A DNA stretch of 64,000 bases, taken from positions 7,331,660-7,395,659 of the forward strand of contig OX387609.1 in NCBI GenBank assembly GCA_947568835.1, given 5' to 3'. A program made the position numbers and the translations under genes. The notes under the pieces were generated by a model. The model was not told where the DNA came from. It made no database searches and saw nothing but the letters and a program-made list of their open reading frames with translations. This DNA comes from Protonemura montana (taxonomy: Eukaryota > Arthropoda > Insecta > Plecoptera > Nemouridae). Of the stretch, positions 48,687 to 60,819 are shown piece by piece (position 1 is the first letter of the stretch; each line of letters opens with the position of its first letter).

Positions 48687-49344
48687 TTTTGTAGAAAATT
48701 CAGAGGTAATATACAATAAAGATAGATGATCAAAATCTTTCTTGACAGTTCGATTTGGGCGTTTTGACAGATGCAGGAACTCCGTTGCCCCTTTGCGTCT
48801 TTGCCCTTTGCTAAGCCCTCCCACTTGCTGAAACTCGGTGAAACTTGTGGAACTTGTGTTTTAGCGTCGAGTGCTTTGCAGTCAAGTGTGTTGAAAATTT
48901 GACAAACAAAACAGATAACAAGCAAAATTGCTTGTTCAGTATAAATATAATTCTTTCGCATAGCAGAGACAAGTTTTTACTTATTCAATGTGAAAGATCT
49001 TATTACTGCATGTTGCGCTGATTCCTTCAGAAATTGGTACAGACTGAAGCAGTGTAAAAATCTTCCGCATTTTGTCCATTTAAAAGGTAGTTTTAAACAT
49101 TTAAGAATGTTTTGGTGTTTATCTAATATCTGCGTAATGCTGCTGTAGAAGTTATTAATTTTGCTAGTGACTGCCACGAAGAATTTAGTTGTTAAATCTA
49201 GCTGTTTCATGTAGCTTGTTACAGAACACATGGCGCCAAAACTTTGAGGTTAACTTGAACCGGTTTGCAATCATGATTAAGATGTGATTTAACTCATAAA
49301 ACTATTTTTCCACAGTTCGACAGTAGTTAGCTCTCATCTTTAAG
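48687..49344. promoter_or_regulatory. Divergent promoter, TRAPPC3 / RAD50
   Basis: A 658-base gap between start codons. It must hold both 5' UTRs and promoters. No consensus TATA box could be assigned. Confidence 0.5.
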
Positions 49345-52300
49345 ATGGCTCGGCTTGACAAGCTGGTCATTCTCGGTTGTCGCAGTTTTGGCCCAGAGCA
49401 GAACGACCAACAGTCTATCAAGTTCTTTACTCCGCTAACGCTGATCCTAGGGGAGAATGGATGCGGAAAGACTACGATTATCGAGGCTCTGAAGGTTGCC
49501 ACATGCGGAGAGTATCCCCCTGGGTCAGATCGGGGCAAGTTGTTCGTCCACGACCCAAAAGTTTCCAAAGCAACTGAGGTATACTGATAGTCATTAACGA
49601 ATAGGTATAGTTCTTTTCCATAATAAAGAGGGTCATGGATAGGTTTACCAAGCGTGCCAATCTGCTTGGAAAAGACTTGCTAGAACTCTTGGAATCCCTA
49701 GCCCTTGATAGGTTTTGAATTGTTCTGGAATCCAGGAATCTTTTAAAATAGGAAATCTAGAAAATAAGAAGTAGGGGAAATTTAAAAAAAATCTGGCAAC
49801 CCTAGCCATGTAGGTTGGATCAAATGTTAAAATGTACCATGTAATTTTTTTCGTACAGACTCGTGCCCAGGTGAAGCTGAGACTATTCGATCCTAATGAC
49901 GAGATAGTTGAAGTCACAAGAAGCTTTACTGTCACACAGAAACCGAAGACACTTGTGTTCAAAAGTGATGATTCTACTATAAAGAGAACAAAGAAGGATG
50001 GACAGGTAACCTTTCTGTGCTTTTACACTTGCCAATTTAGGTTATTTGAGTGGTATTTGTGGCATAGGGAATATGTAGGACGAGACTAACTTGCCAAAGT
50101 TGAAAAGGTCGGTCGCTGAAGAGAGTTATCACAAATTATTTTAATCAAAGAGCCTTTCCTTTGCCCTCCCTATACTGTACAGCACCTGACTTAAATGAAA
50201 AAAAATTGACTGATTAGGTTCAACGACATGCTGTTTTTACAACGGGCCTAGAATTGCTAACACTGCTAGCACTGCCCCACCTTTAAAAGCCACCGAGCCA
50301 CAGCTTGGCAAATTTTTTAGCAAATTTAGCAAAATTTTCCATTCACCAAACACATTTAATTTTTGCTAATGCCAACCCGCAGCCGTCTGCTGTGCATTAA
50401 CTGTGTTCCTCACATAATGTCCTCCCTAAAAAACCGACTGGTTTGGCGTGTTGGAAACACCGATACTCATGAGATCACCAAAGTTTAACAACACTACGAT
50501 GGTCAGGTATTGGATTGATGACCATCATACACATGACCAGTTCTGTTTGGGAGAGAGGTTGGAGGTATGGAAGTTAGTACAGCAACTTCATTTGCCTTGG
50601 CTATCAACCTCTTAACAGCATGAATTTTTGGAGGAATTCTGTTGTTCGAGTTGTACCATCTTTCGGAAGGGACATTGAGCTAATGGTCCTCTTAGTGCAC
50701 TTCGATAGTAGTATGTTACCGGGTTTCCCCTTTCCCCCGACTTTTTCCCCTTCTCCCGTCTAGGCTAAGTTAGGATTATCATCATCATCATCATGCTCTC
50801 ATTCACTGATGCAATTAGACCAGTGCCACATGGCCAGATGTCAAAAGAGTGCGTCATTAAACTTCAATAATCAATCAACCAAAAAAAAGGTCCACTCAGG
50901 GCCCCTGAAACCCTGCCTGTTTCTGGTATAGGAAACATGAGATAGTGTGAGAATTATTGGCTTACTGCTGTGTTTGCACTTTTCGAAGACATGATTTGGC
51001 TTTTTTTAACAGAGTTCTGCAATCAGTCTGCGCTGTATTGACATCGACGCGCACATGTGCCAAGTACTTCAGGTGTCGAAGGCAATACTTAACTTTGTCA
51101 TCTTTTGTCATCAAGAAGATTCAGGCTGGTGAGTACTGTTCTGATTTATTATATATCAAGGAGATCCTGTGCACTTAACTGCCATTAAAACTGACCCTCC
51201 TTCTATTGCAGGCCTCTTGACGAAGGGAAAAAACTGAAAGAAAGATTTGACTTAATTTTCGAGTCTACAAAGTATAACAAATGTGTTGAAGTCATGATGA
51301 AAAAAAAAAGGTTAATGAAAGTTGGTGAGTTTATTAAATACAAATGCAGTTATACTAATCAAAACCCTGAGTAAATGTATTTGGTAAGTTATAGTTGTAT
51401 GATACCTTATCATGTACTATAGAATAATTATTAAGTTAGTTAAAAGTCTAGCAGATATGGAAGAAGCCAAGCTTACAACCATTTACTTCTCCTGCGCACA
51501 TATGCTCCAGTAGTAAACCGCTCTGTGCACGGGCGCCGAGTTTGAATTGCCCGTTATCAATCACGAACATGTACGCCCACACATTCCTTGCAACTCGACG
51601 CAGGTAAAGAGCAACTATTGCCCCACGCGTGTGATAAACTACGGGCAATTTGAGCTCGGCATCTGTGCGTAGGGCGGTTTGCTACCGTAGCATATGAAAG
51701 GCACACAGGAGAACGAAATGGTCGCTAGCTTCTCTCCTTTCACGAGTGCTAGACTTTCATCTAACTTTATCTTTCTTCAATTATGGTACTTGTATGATTC
51801 ATGCACACAGTTGATTTAATCACATTTATGTTTGTTTTGTTGCCAGCTGCTGATCTACTGGATAAGGACCTAATAATGTTGAAGGAACGAAAGATGGAAC
51901 TGTATCAAAAGCGATCTGAAAAGGATCGTCTAGCACGGCTTATCGAAGCGGGCAAGGATATGCGTGATAAACTTAACGATCAATTGGCGCCAATTAACGA
52001 ACGGCTAGCCATTCTCGGGGAAAAGGAGGCCAACATTGTGAAGATATCCAACGAGAAGGGTACGAACAAGTGTTTAGCAAAAAGAAAATTGCATGCAATC
52101 TATCTATTCCTTAGTTTCTTAGTTTGCTACCAAATGGTTTAGTGTGTTGGAAACACTGGTCAAAACAGGGTGTGGTTAAACCCCACTAATCAATCTTAGT
52201 TTCCTGAAGTGAATGGACGTAAAGGGTAGCAAAAATGCTCTAGTTTACATACTTGTACTTCTGTGTTTACAGCTTCCTTCCACTTTTATTTTCTTGTTAC

Positions 52301-55300
52301 AAATAACTTAAAGCTACACATTAGTAAACGTGAAGGATATGAAGAGCAGACACAACAGTTGCAACACATGAGAAAAGCTATTAACCTGCCTGGAATCAAT
52401 AGTTAATTATTTTTAAATCTATCAGCTCTGATTGTAGATCTGTTTTTATTAAGGCTGCGGTAGACACCCTTCGAACAGTCCTAAAAGATATCTTCCAGCT
52501 GTAATATATTTCTTGTTTTTGGAATCTGTCAATTTTGGATATAGATTGAAGTGTACATTTAACTTTAATGCAATAACATAAATAAGACTAGGAATGCAAT
52601 AGCTGCACTTGCTGATTGTTCTTATACTTATTACTTATTTCTACTTGCCTCTGTGTTCAGATAGCCTTAGCCCTCTTTTGAAATGCTCAACGAGAAATAA
52701 AGGACCATCATCTTCGTTGTAGCCTCTAAGGAGACGGAGCTGGAACTGCTCTGCCGCCAGGAATCCGAACTGATGCCAAAAGTTGGTTTGGAATTCTCGG
52801 GATCTATTGATGAACTTGTTCACGAAATTACTTCGTTCGCCGCTAAACTCGCAGAGAGAGAGCGTTCAAAGACGTCTGTAAGTTGAGTACTTCTCGAATC
52901 CAATCTAATTGTCTACAGTTTATTATTATTTTACTTACTTACTTTTTTCATTATGCAAGGCAAAAGATTCTGAATTGGTTCAAGACCTGTAAATCTTGCT
53001 AACAAGAGGGAACAAGTTCACGCTCTCAACTTAAGAAGTTTTGCTAGCCAACGCTAGGGGATCTATGCATCTTGGCTTGGTTGTTGTTTCTTGTCAATTA
53101 AATTTCTTTTGGGTGTTAAGAAAGCTTCATAAACAGAACAACACAGTCAACAGAACAGTCTTTGTAAACATTCTCTTTGGAGAATAGTCCTGCAGAAATC
53201 AGTGAATCTATTTACCGAGAGGGACTAACCGTACTTCCTATATATGTTGGCAGCTTCAAACGCAGCTGGACAACTTGGTGAGGGAAGAAGACCGTATCCA
53301 GAAGTCAGTTAGCCAGGAGCAGATGAAGCTCGGACAACTCCAGAAAGAGGAGGAGATGAACAAGGCCAACATCGAGGCACGTAATCGTGATGTCAACCGA
53401 ATGACCCAGGATCTAGGCATTCAAGGTGAGTCCCAGCCGACACTTAAGATAAAAATGCTATGCAGATGGTTTGATTACTATTGCCATAAGATTTATACCC
53501 ATAGCCAGAAGGAGTGTACTAAATGTTAAACTTTCAGCTGTGCAAACGAATCGGCAAAATAGTGTAACAGTAGGTGCCACCCGATGGCGCTTGCGACCGT
53601 CCTTTATATCAAACCTCTAAAATTGAATTGTTACGACTTGTTATACTAATAACAATAAGTGTATATAAATCGTTGAAAGCAGCACTAATACTGCAGAATT
53701 CACCCTCAAATGCGAGTAATCTGCAAGAAATTACGAAATAAAACAAGAAGTGCACCCGCTGTGCACGCAGCTGCCGTGAGTGGAGTGAGTAATAATAGTG
53801 ATCTGATTTATTTTGGTCCCGGGAAATAAGATCTAATTGAGGTCATCTATACAGTTAATTTTGAACCACTTTAATCAGATTCAGTTCTTATTTGCTCCAT
53901 TCGTTAAATTTAGGTAGGGTGAGGTTAGGTAATATTAGTATTGGTCAGGTTGTGTTAGATATAGTATGTTATTGTAAAAAAACAAAAAAAAAAGGAATTA
54001 AAATTTCAAAGTGAATTATCTTTTTATGCAATGACTCCAGCCACTCAGCAAACGCAGATATCCGAGACAGTCATTGAGGGGTTGCTGGCGCAGGTCGGTA
54101 AGAAAATCGGCGACAAGAACGCCGAGATGGAAGGTCTCCGTGCTCACCTAGAGTTCGAGGAGGCCGATCTGCAGGCCACGGTCGATTCTCTGAGGTGCGT
54201 GTGATATATCGACAGGAATCTCTGTCGCTTTACGATACTGGTCACCTGGGCAGAGGTTGTGATGTAATATTTTGTTTCGGAAGAACAACTAGGTGGTTGG
54301 TGTTCTTTCATTGGTGTTTGTTTCATTGGTGGTTCACACTTGTGTGTTTATGGCGCACTTTTTTGACAATTGGATCTTTGACAATAATCTAATGGCATCA
54401 GTGAGTGATGAACCTAATCCAACCTTGAGGAGAGGAAGCCCGGTGCTGGTCCCTAGCCTGCTCCTGCTGGTGCTCCTGCTCCTCCTCCTGCTGAGGACCA
54501 CACACTTAACTCCATCTGTCTCGAACAATAGGATTCCTCCACAAATCCATGCTGTCCAGAGGTTTATAAGCAAGTCATATGAAGTTGCTATACTAACTTG
54601 CATCCTCCAACCTCTCCCAGTAATAGTAATATGTCGTAAGTAATGGTAGTGAGTTCTTTGACATCGTTAGCCAGCAGCTTGTTCCAAAGTCTGGAAGCCC
54701 GGCTGGTCATAGAGGTCATACAGAACTGGTATAGCTGGTCATACAGAACTGGTATAGCTGGTCATACAGAACTGGTCATAGAGGTTGATAAGCCAGGCTA
54801 ATAACGTTGCATCCCGGTAGACCAGGATATGAAAGGGAGCAGGATTTCCAGGATTAGACGAGGATTTCCAGGATTAGATGAGGATTTCCAACCAGGTGAG
54901 AAATACAAACAGTGGTATAAAAAATTCTTGAAATCCGAATACAGAGACGCCAAATCGCGTGTCGAGCACGAACTAAAGAGCAAGCACGACGAGTTGTCGC
55001 GATGCCGAAATGAGTCTCGCGATGTCCGCAAGGAGCTGGAAGACGTGAAGTTGGCGGCCGGCAAGTTGGCGCTCCTGGAGGCTCGGCTGGCGAGCGCCAC
55101 GCGCGATCTCGACGAAGCGACGCAGAGCGTGGACGTCGACTCTCTCAAGGCTGCCATCGAGGCCAGCGCAGAGGAGGAAAAGAGGTAAACAGTTCGTTTT
55201 CAATGTTACGTCTAATGGCTCCAACGTTGGACTGTAGTTATTTAATCTTGCACGACTGCTATTTTGCTGATCACTTTAATAAAAAAATTGAGACACTTGT

Positions 55301-58300
55301 AATAAGGGGCAAATATGAGACAGATAAAAAATAAAGGATCTAATTTTTTTTTTTTGTGCTTTGGTCTCGGCATCTTTACGTTTTTTATATATTATATTAT
55401 ATTTTATATTTATTATCATTATTTTATTATATATACAATATTGATGTAGTTCAAACTATGAACTTCAAATTACCTTTTGTTTAATTCATTTACAAAGTGA
55501 AACCTCTATTTTTTATTTGTCTGATATTTGACCCTTGTTCCAAGTGTCTCATATTTACCTCTCGTTGATTCTATCCTAACTTAGTGTGCCAAAGCCGGCA
55601 GTTATCAACGTTAAGTTACTGGATTTATATTTAGTCACACACTGATGTGATTGTGTTGCAAAATATATGAAAATGTTGTAAATGCATCCCAAATTTAAAT
55701 GGCTGTAAAGATGAATAGAAACCTCTTTATTAAATTAAGGTAAATGGTTGTTTCTTTGGCAGCCTTGACCTGCGTTCGGAGGTGGTCAACAAGGAAGTGG
55801 CCGTGCTGACGGCTCGAAGCACGACACAGGCCGAGCTCGACGTCGGCAGGAAGACGCTGCTTGAGAAAGAGGCCGAGGTGTCCAAGCTGCGTAACAAGCA
55901 CGAGGACAACCTCCGAGTCTTGTTCAAGCAAGTGCCGAAGTCGAATTACAAGTACGAACTGCAATCGAAGCAAGACAATCTGGTTAGTACTGAAGTGATT
56001 GCATTTTTCTTTTAGTTAAAAGTTTATAAATGTAAGTTACTGTTCATATCTTGTGTGCCAAGTGTCATGTTATGATTATTGGATTGATGTAGTTAGAAAG
56101 GGGTTACAAAACTTACCGGGGTAAGAGAGTGTAAGCCGCCGGAGTTATGACAACTATTTGAGTCGACGTTTTGGCTGACGCCTTAATTACTTGTACAGAG
56201 AGTTAGTTGTACCTCTTTCTTCCCCTTGTTCAAAAGTCAGTAAGTACCTGATAGCCAGGTTATGAATTAACTGCATGTTCCTTTTCAACCATGTGCATGT
56301 GGGGCTAGGGAAATAGTGAAACAATGTTCGTCTGGAGTTGCTAAGTAGAACGACACTGTACAGACATTCTGTCTGGTTTGGCTATGGTTAGGATTCACAA
56401 ATAATTCCTGAGTTCTATTGATTTCATGGCAGACGTGGTTCTCCCATCATGTAAACAACCTTGATTATATTGAAATTGGGAGACATTCAGAGTTGGTATG
56501 AAACTAATGATTCATATAGGACCAGTGGTCATTGGTTACTGGTAACGTAGAGTGAGGCTGAGGTAGAGGTAGACTGATATTTGCTGGTTTGGCCAAAATT
56601 CTGCATAAACAAGCATCTAATAATACAATTTTCTTAAAATTTTGTATATCTGTTAATTTTTTATTTACTCCACGTGTTAATTTTTGGTTCAGGCTCGAGA
56701 CATACGTGAGTTGACGAACAAGGTCCGTGGCAAACAGAGCCAGCTTACGACGCTGGAAGCAAACTTTAAACACCAGAAGATGCAGCTTCGTCTCAAGGAG
56801 GAAGATCTCAGGCGTAAGCAAGTTTCATATTCAGTTTTCACTCCTTGGTTTTTGAAACGAAACCTTTTCCATGACGCAGTTGATGTACTTGACCTGGTCG
56901 CCCTTATCGGCTTTGCGGGCGAATCTATTCTTGGTGCAAGGTCATCGACTGCTGTGTATTTCCCAGCGGGGAGATCCTCGTAGTTGTCGATGCCGTGGGA
57001 ACGTGCCTGCGGAGTTTGATTCGAACTAGCCAATTGTGTGGGCGCTGGCTTTGCGGGCGAATCTATTCTTGGTGCAAGGTCATCAAATGGTCGAGTATAA
57101 GGGTTCCTACTACTGTAATCACTCCTTGGTTTTTGAAACGAAACCTTTTCCATGACGCAGTTGATGTACTTGACCTGGTCGCCCTTGTCGGCTTGGTATC
57201 GTAGCGAGCACGCCTGGACCTTGTTGCCGTAGCATTCGTTGGGAAGTTGATGAATGCATAGTAATGTGGGTAATTCGCTGAGGGTGTAGGTAGATGCAAG
57301 CGCACTGGATCAGCACCTGCTACGTTCGTAAACAGGTTTCTTAAGCCCGCCTCAGTTACTTCTCGTGATACATTTTTAACATACAACTTAGTGTTGTCTC
57401 GGGCAGCTCCCCCACTAGCCTGACAATGGCCTCCCATTGTAAGAGTGAAGTGTGGATCATTGTGAGTAACAGCCATTGGACAACCGAGGACACCAGCAGC
57501 CAGACAGCTGATAAGCACGTACCAGATAACACACCACACCAACGACGTCGCTTCAGAAGTCGTCGAAACCACGTGCGCTACCCATGTGCTTATGACAGAC
57601 GTCAACTGTCAAAGTCAGTCCCACGTGTGCGCAGCTGTCAGTCAAACACCACGTGTGCCATAACAATAACTTAACAACCAACAGTCGTGTCAAACTTAAC
57701 TCGTGTGCGTCATTCCTTCAACTCGTTCCATGTTTTAAATTTACCTTTTGCAACTTTCCTTTAACTTCAACGTCCAACTTCCAATTTTGTTTTGATTTGA
57801 TTTTCAATTTTTTCACTTTAACTTAACTTCAAAGCGGCGTACCTGTTAACACAATTCCGAACTCTTTTACCCATGAACCAAACTAAAAGACATTTACCAG
57901 CATGTACATTTTATGTATTCTTTTGTTGTATTTTTGAGGTTCTTCCATTTGTACCTTTGCATTGTTAAATTAGGGTGTCAATCATTTAAGTCAACAAATT
58001 GTAACTTGCAGAAAGTTTCAATTGCTAAACAATACTACAAAATCTACAACAAATTGTCTAGTGTTAAATTTAGTTCCAAGATTATGATTTACTACTTGAA
58101 ATCTGGAAAAATTATTTACCTTGTACTTAGAAATTACTTGTGGCACATTAAGGGAACTATGTTTTGGAATTTTGAATTATGTTTCGAATTTAGTTTTATG
58201 TTTTGAATTTTAGGTTTCTTCTGGAATGGTATCATTGGATAGTAGGTTTATTTGCAAAGGTTACTTAGCAATAGTTTGACAGTGAAGAGGTGTTAGGGAA

Positions 58301-60819
58301 TGTGTCACCATCAGACCTTTTTTTTTACTTACCTTGCATTTTTTTTCCAAATCTTGCTTCTACCAGCACGGAAAAGTTTTAAAACACTTTTCCTTTTTCA
58401 ATGGAGGGGCGATTGTAACGAAGTTACACTTTTCCTAGCCATACCCCACTATACTATGCTTAAGTTGATATGCACTATAGCTAACCTAGAGTCAGACTGA
58501 CACACTCCTTATAGCCTAAACTGCTGATCTTGCATCAAGTGCACGCATCAGCAGAATACATGCAGGTCTCACAACGTTTAGCGTCGCCTCGGACCGGCAG
58601 AGCTTCAACTACCACGGAACTAGACGCACCGCTCTCTGCGTAGAACAATAGTAACCATAATTTAGGATTTATAATTATAATAAGTCTTTAACTTGTGATC
58701 AATAAAACTATTACTGTAACTTAAAACTATTACCTTTTTCCCCACCCAACGTCCACCCCGGCGTTACACAAGCAATTCAGCTTCAAACCGAGTACATGTT
58801 GAAAGATTTTACAAAGATACATCAGCCTTATTGGGGTATGGCAAAGCGGAAGAAATCACCGCTTGTAGTCTCCTGCAGGAGTGCATTAGCATCACGATGG
58901 TGCTGAATGTAGCCGAAAGGAATTCCTTAAAACTGTGCGGAGCTACCCTATCACAAGGTTTCGCGTAGAAATTTAAATCCAGGATCCGTAAATGTTTTAT
59001 TTGTGATATAACTTAAAATTGCACTTGTCAACAAATGGCGCAGAACCCTTGAAGACGATTTTAGGCTTTCGAATAGCACACAACCATACGAGCTAATAAG
59101 CCTGTGTGACGGCCATCATTATTTGATGTCCTGAATTGTGATTTTATTTTGGTCCATGCATTTAACATGACGATGGTATGTGCTAAGATAACGTCTTGCA
59201 TATAATTCGACATTTTTACATTACTTTTCAACAGAAAAATGCAGCACAGTTTTCAAAATAAACTCTTTTGCTGTGTAGGCCATTTGTTTAATGTTTAAGT
59301 AACTTAGCCTAGATATGACCAACTAGTTAGTACAAATCCACACATCAGCCCCTCTAACCTCGTCATTTCCCACCGAATTCCAGAGAGCGAGGACAAGATG
59401 ATGGAACACTGCGGCTCGCGATCTTACGAGACCACTTTGAGCCACGTGACCGACTCGATCTCAATGCTCCAAGACAAGACCGGAACGATGGACGCTTCCG
59501 TGGTGATCTACAAGCGATACGTGTCGAAGCTGGAGTCGCAAGACCCGTGCTGCCCTCTGTGCCATCGCGGCTTCGACGCAGCCAACCAGGCCAACGAACT
59601 GGCGCGGGGACTCAGCGAAAAGATACGTGAAGTGCCAATCAAGTTGCAGGTGAGCGAACGGGAAGGTTACACGTTTCACTTTCACTTTCGTAGTGAGATA
59701 CTTTGTTAATGGTTGGAAATTTAGTCTTCATGCATCTTACTATTTGGCCCAATTCACTTAATTTCCATGACAGCCTTGTTGGGTATTCTGCAGCATAGTT
59801 GGCGATATCAGGGCACTGGTTTTGGCAGAGAATTTTGAGGGTCAAGAATTTTAAAAGAATTTATCAAAATAACAAAACTTTGAAACCCTGAAATTATCGA
59901 GCAAAAACAACTACACTACCTGTCAAACAGGGATTCTGTCATGAATGCTTGTATCAGGAAGAACATTTGATCACAGATGGCAAACAAGTATCATACAAAA
60001 AAACAAAAAAACGAAATTGGAGGATCAACCTTGGTCTCCTGGGTACACGTTTTTGTGTTCATAAAAAAATCCATTCAAAACTTTCGAGGAATGCCGGTAA
60101 ATGCTTAGCTAAGCCATTTCACAAGCCGCGGCAGACGAGGTTCTAAAGCGCCGCTCAATTACAGGCGACTCGCGCGGAGCTGGCGGCGATGAGTGAGAAG
60201 TACGACATATTGCAGCAGCTGAAACCAGTTCATTCCAAGATATCACTGCTCAAGGACACCGAGATACCGCAGTTGCAGTAAGTCATCCAGTGCACAGACC
60301 TTGATTGATTCCTGTTGTATGATTCCTGTCAATATCACTGTCGATGCTTCTACTGTTAGAAATTGACTAGATGTTAGTCCCCCTGCTAACAAGAGATGTA
60401 CCCTCAGTGATGTAAAATAACAGAATTGAGAAGCTCTGTCAGGCAATCTCAGCATCTCCATGGCTACCAAACGTTGAATTTACCATTAAAACTCTTATGC
60501 TAGGCCATGGTTTAACTGTGGTAACAGAAGATAGCAGAAACGAGAAGCTTACATTAAAAGATGTTAACCACACTTGAACCTCACTCTGAGCTCCGCTCTT
60601 TCTTTCTGTTCAGACAGGAGCTGAAGGCGATTGAGGCCAGTCTTTCTTCTGCGCGAAATGACCTGGACGACCTGTCTGCGTCGATGTCAGTGCCGCAGAC
60701 AGAGGAGGTGATGGCTCGAGAAATGAGCGGCGACATGGCTTTGCTGGACCAACACCAGACCGAGGCCCGGCGGCTTCAGAGGGACATAGATGCGCTCGAA
60801 GCCAAGATGCCGCACGGAG
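49345..60819 (+). CDS. RAD50: RAD50 DNA double-strand-break repair ATPase (3' incomplete)
   Basis: Exons 49345-49578, 49859-50005, 51013-51128, 51212-51324, 51847-52059, 52273-52401 (start uncertain), 52723-52877, 53254-53425, 54041-54194, 54852-55184 (start uncertain), 55763-55982, 56693-56813, 59384-59649, 60165-60277 and 60614-60819; about 897 codons in the window. RAD50 is the SMC-like ATPase of the MRE11-RAD50-NBS1 complex, which senses and tethers DNA ends. Walker A is GENGCGKTT in exon 1, after MARLDKLVILGCRSFGPEQ. The Q-loop region is FVIFCHQEDSGWPLDEG (exons 3-4). A very long coiled coil follows. The zinc hook DPCCPLCHRGFD (CPLC at 59551-59562) lies near residue 759, then the returning coil. 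The signature and Walker B exons were not found before 64000, so the gene continues beyond the window. Confidence 0.93.
50217..50262 (-). mobile_element. 5S-headed SINE, tail fragment
   Basis: gacatgctgtttttacaacg matches the tail end of other copies. It lies beside, and opposite in orientation to, copy 7 in RAD50 intron 2. Confidence 0.4.
50435..50885 (+). mobile_element. 5S-headed SINE, copy 7 (sense)
   Basis: The only full-length copy on the plus strand. The head reads gtgttggaaacaccgatact, catgagatcaccaaagttta and ggtattggattgatgacc, which follows 5S rRNA from about base 18 to base 95. The body ends in a run of ATC and the tail ccagatgtcaaaagagtgcg, then aataatcaatc. Confidence 0.85.
52133..52193 (+). 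mobile_element. 5S-headed SINE, deletion derivative (head joined to tail)
   Basis: The first about 25 bases of the head (tagtgtgttggaaacactgg) join directly to the last about 36 bases of the tail (tcaaaacagggtgtgg then actaatcaatc). The whole body is missing. It is in RAD50 intron 5. Confidence 0.6.
54345..54630 (-). mobile_element. 5S-headed SINE, copy 9 (head missing)
   Basis: Tail and body in RAD50 intron 9, from ggcgcacttttttgacaatt to catcctccaacctctccc, with an expanded ctcctgctcctcctcctgct run. The 5S head is absent. Confidence 0.65.
54700..54790. repeat. Tandem repeat, about 24-base unit
   Basis: ggtcatacagaactggtata recurs three times near the end of RAD50 intron 9, bordered by catagaggt on both sides. 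Confidence 0.85.
54841..54895. repeat. 20-base tandem repeat across the exon 10 acceptor of RAD50
   Basis: aggatttccaggattaga repeats with a 20-base period for about 2.7 units. Each full unit offers a TTTCCAG acceptor. Confidence 0.8.
56838..57438 (-). pseudogene. Broken, partly duplicated copy of an RRM-protein gene
   Basis: Read on the minus strand from an ATG at 57438 there is a recognisable RRM: LYVKNV (RNP2-like) and YYAFINFP (RNP1-like). After FINFPTN the likely coding sense moves to another frame (NECYGNKVQACSLRYQADKG then QVKYINCVMEKVSFQKPR), so a frameshift is inferred. A block of about 65 bases containing the VSFQKPR region appears twice, at 56838 and 57121. LAPRIDSPAKP is also doubled. 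The copy has no introns and lies antisense in RAD50 intron 12. It probably comes from a multi-domain RNA-binding gene that I cannot name. Confidence 0.6.
58414..58768. mobile_element. Candidate LTR, 355 bases
   Basis: Starts TGTAACG and ends CGTTACA, so it has TG...CA ends and a 7-base inverted terminal repeat. It is preceded by the purine-rich AATGGAGGGGCGA, as expected of a polypurine tract before a 3' LTR. It contains AATAAA near 58702. No second LTR or pol gene was seen, so it is the 3' end of a decayed retrotransposon or a solo LTR. Confidence 0.6.
60413..60560. repeat. Dispersed repeat shared with 16685-16795
   Basis: Same blocks in the same order: ctcagcatctccatggctac, caaacgttg and agcagaaacgagaagctt. 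In this copy the acagaattgagaagct block also occurs on the left side. Confidence 0.5.

Noticed and set aside
48662..48961. 99-codon minus-strand frame with a signal-peptide-like start
   Set aside because: It overlaps the first TRAPPC3 exon and its 5' UTR in another frame. The C-terminal half has no conserved features.
57913..58206. 97-codon plus-strand frame before the LTR
   Set aside because: Composition is AT-driven (Phe, Tyr, Lys, Ile) with no retroelement motif.
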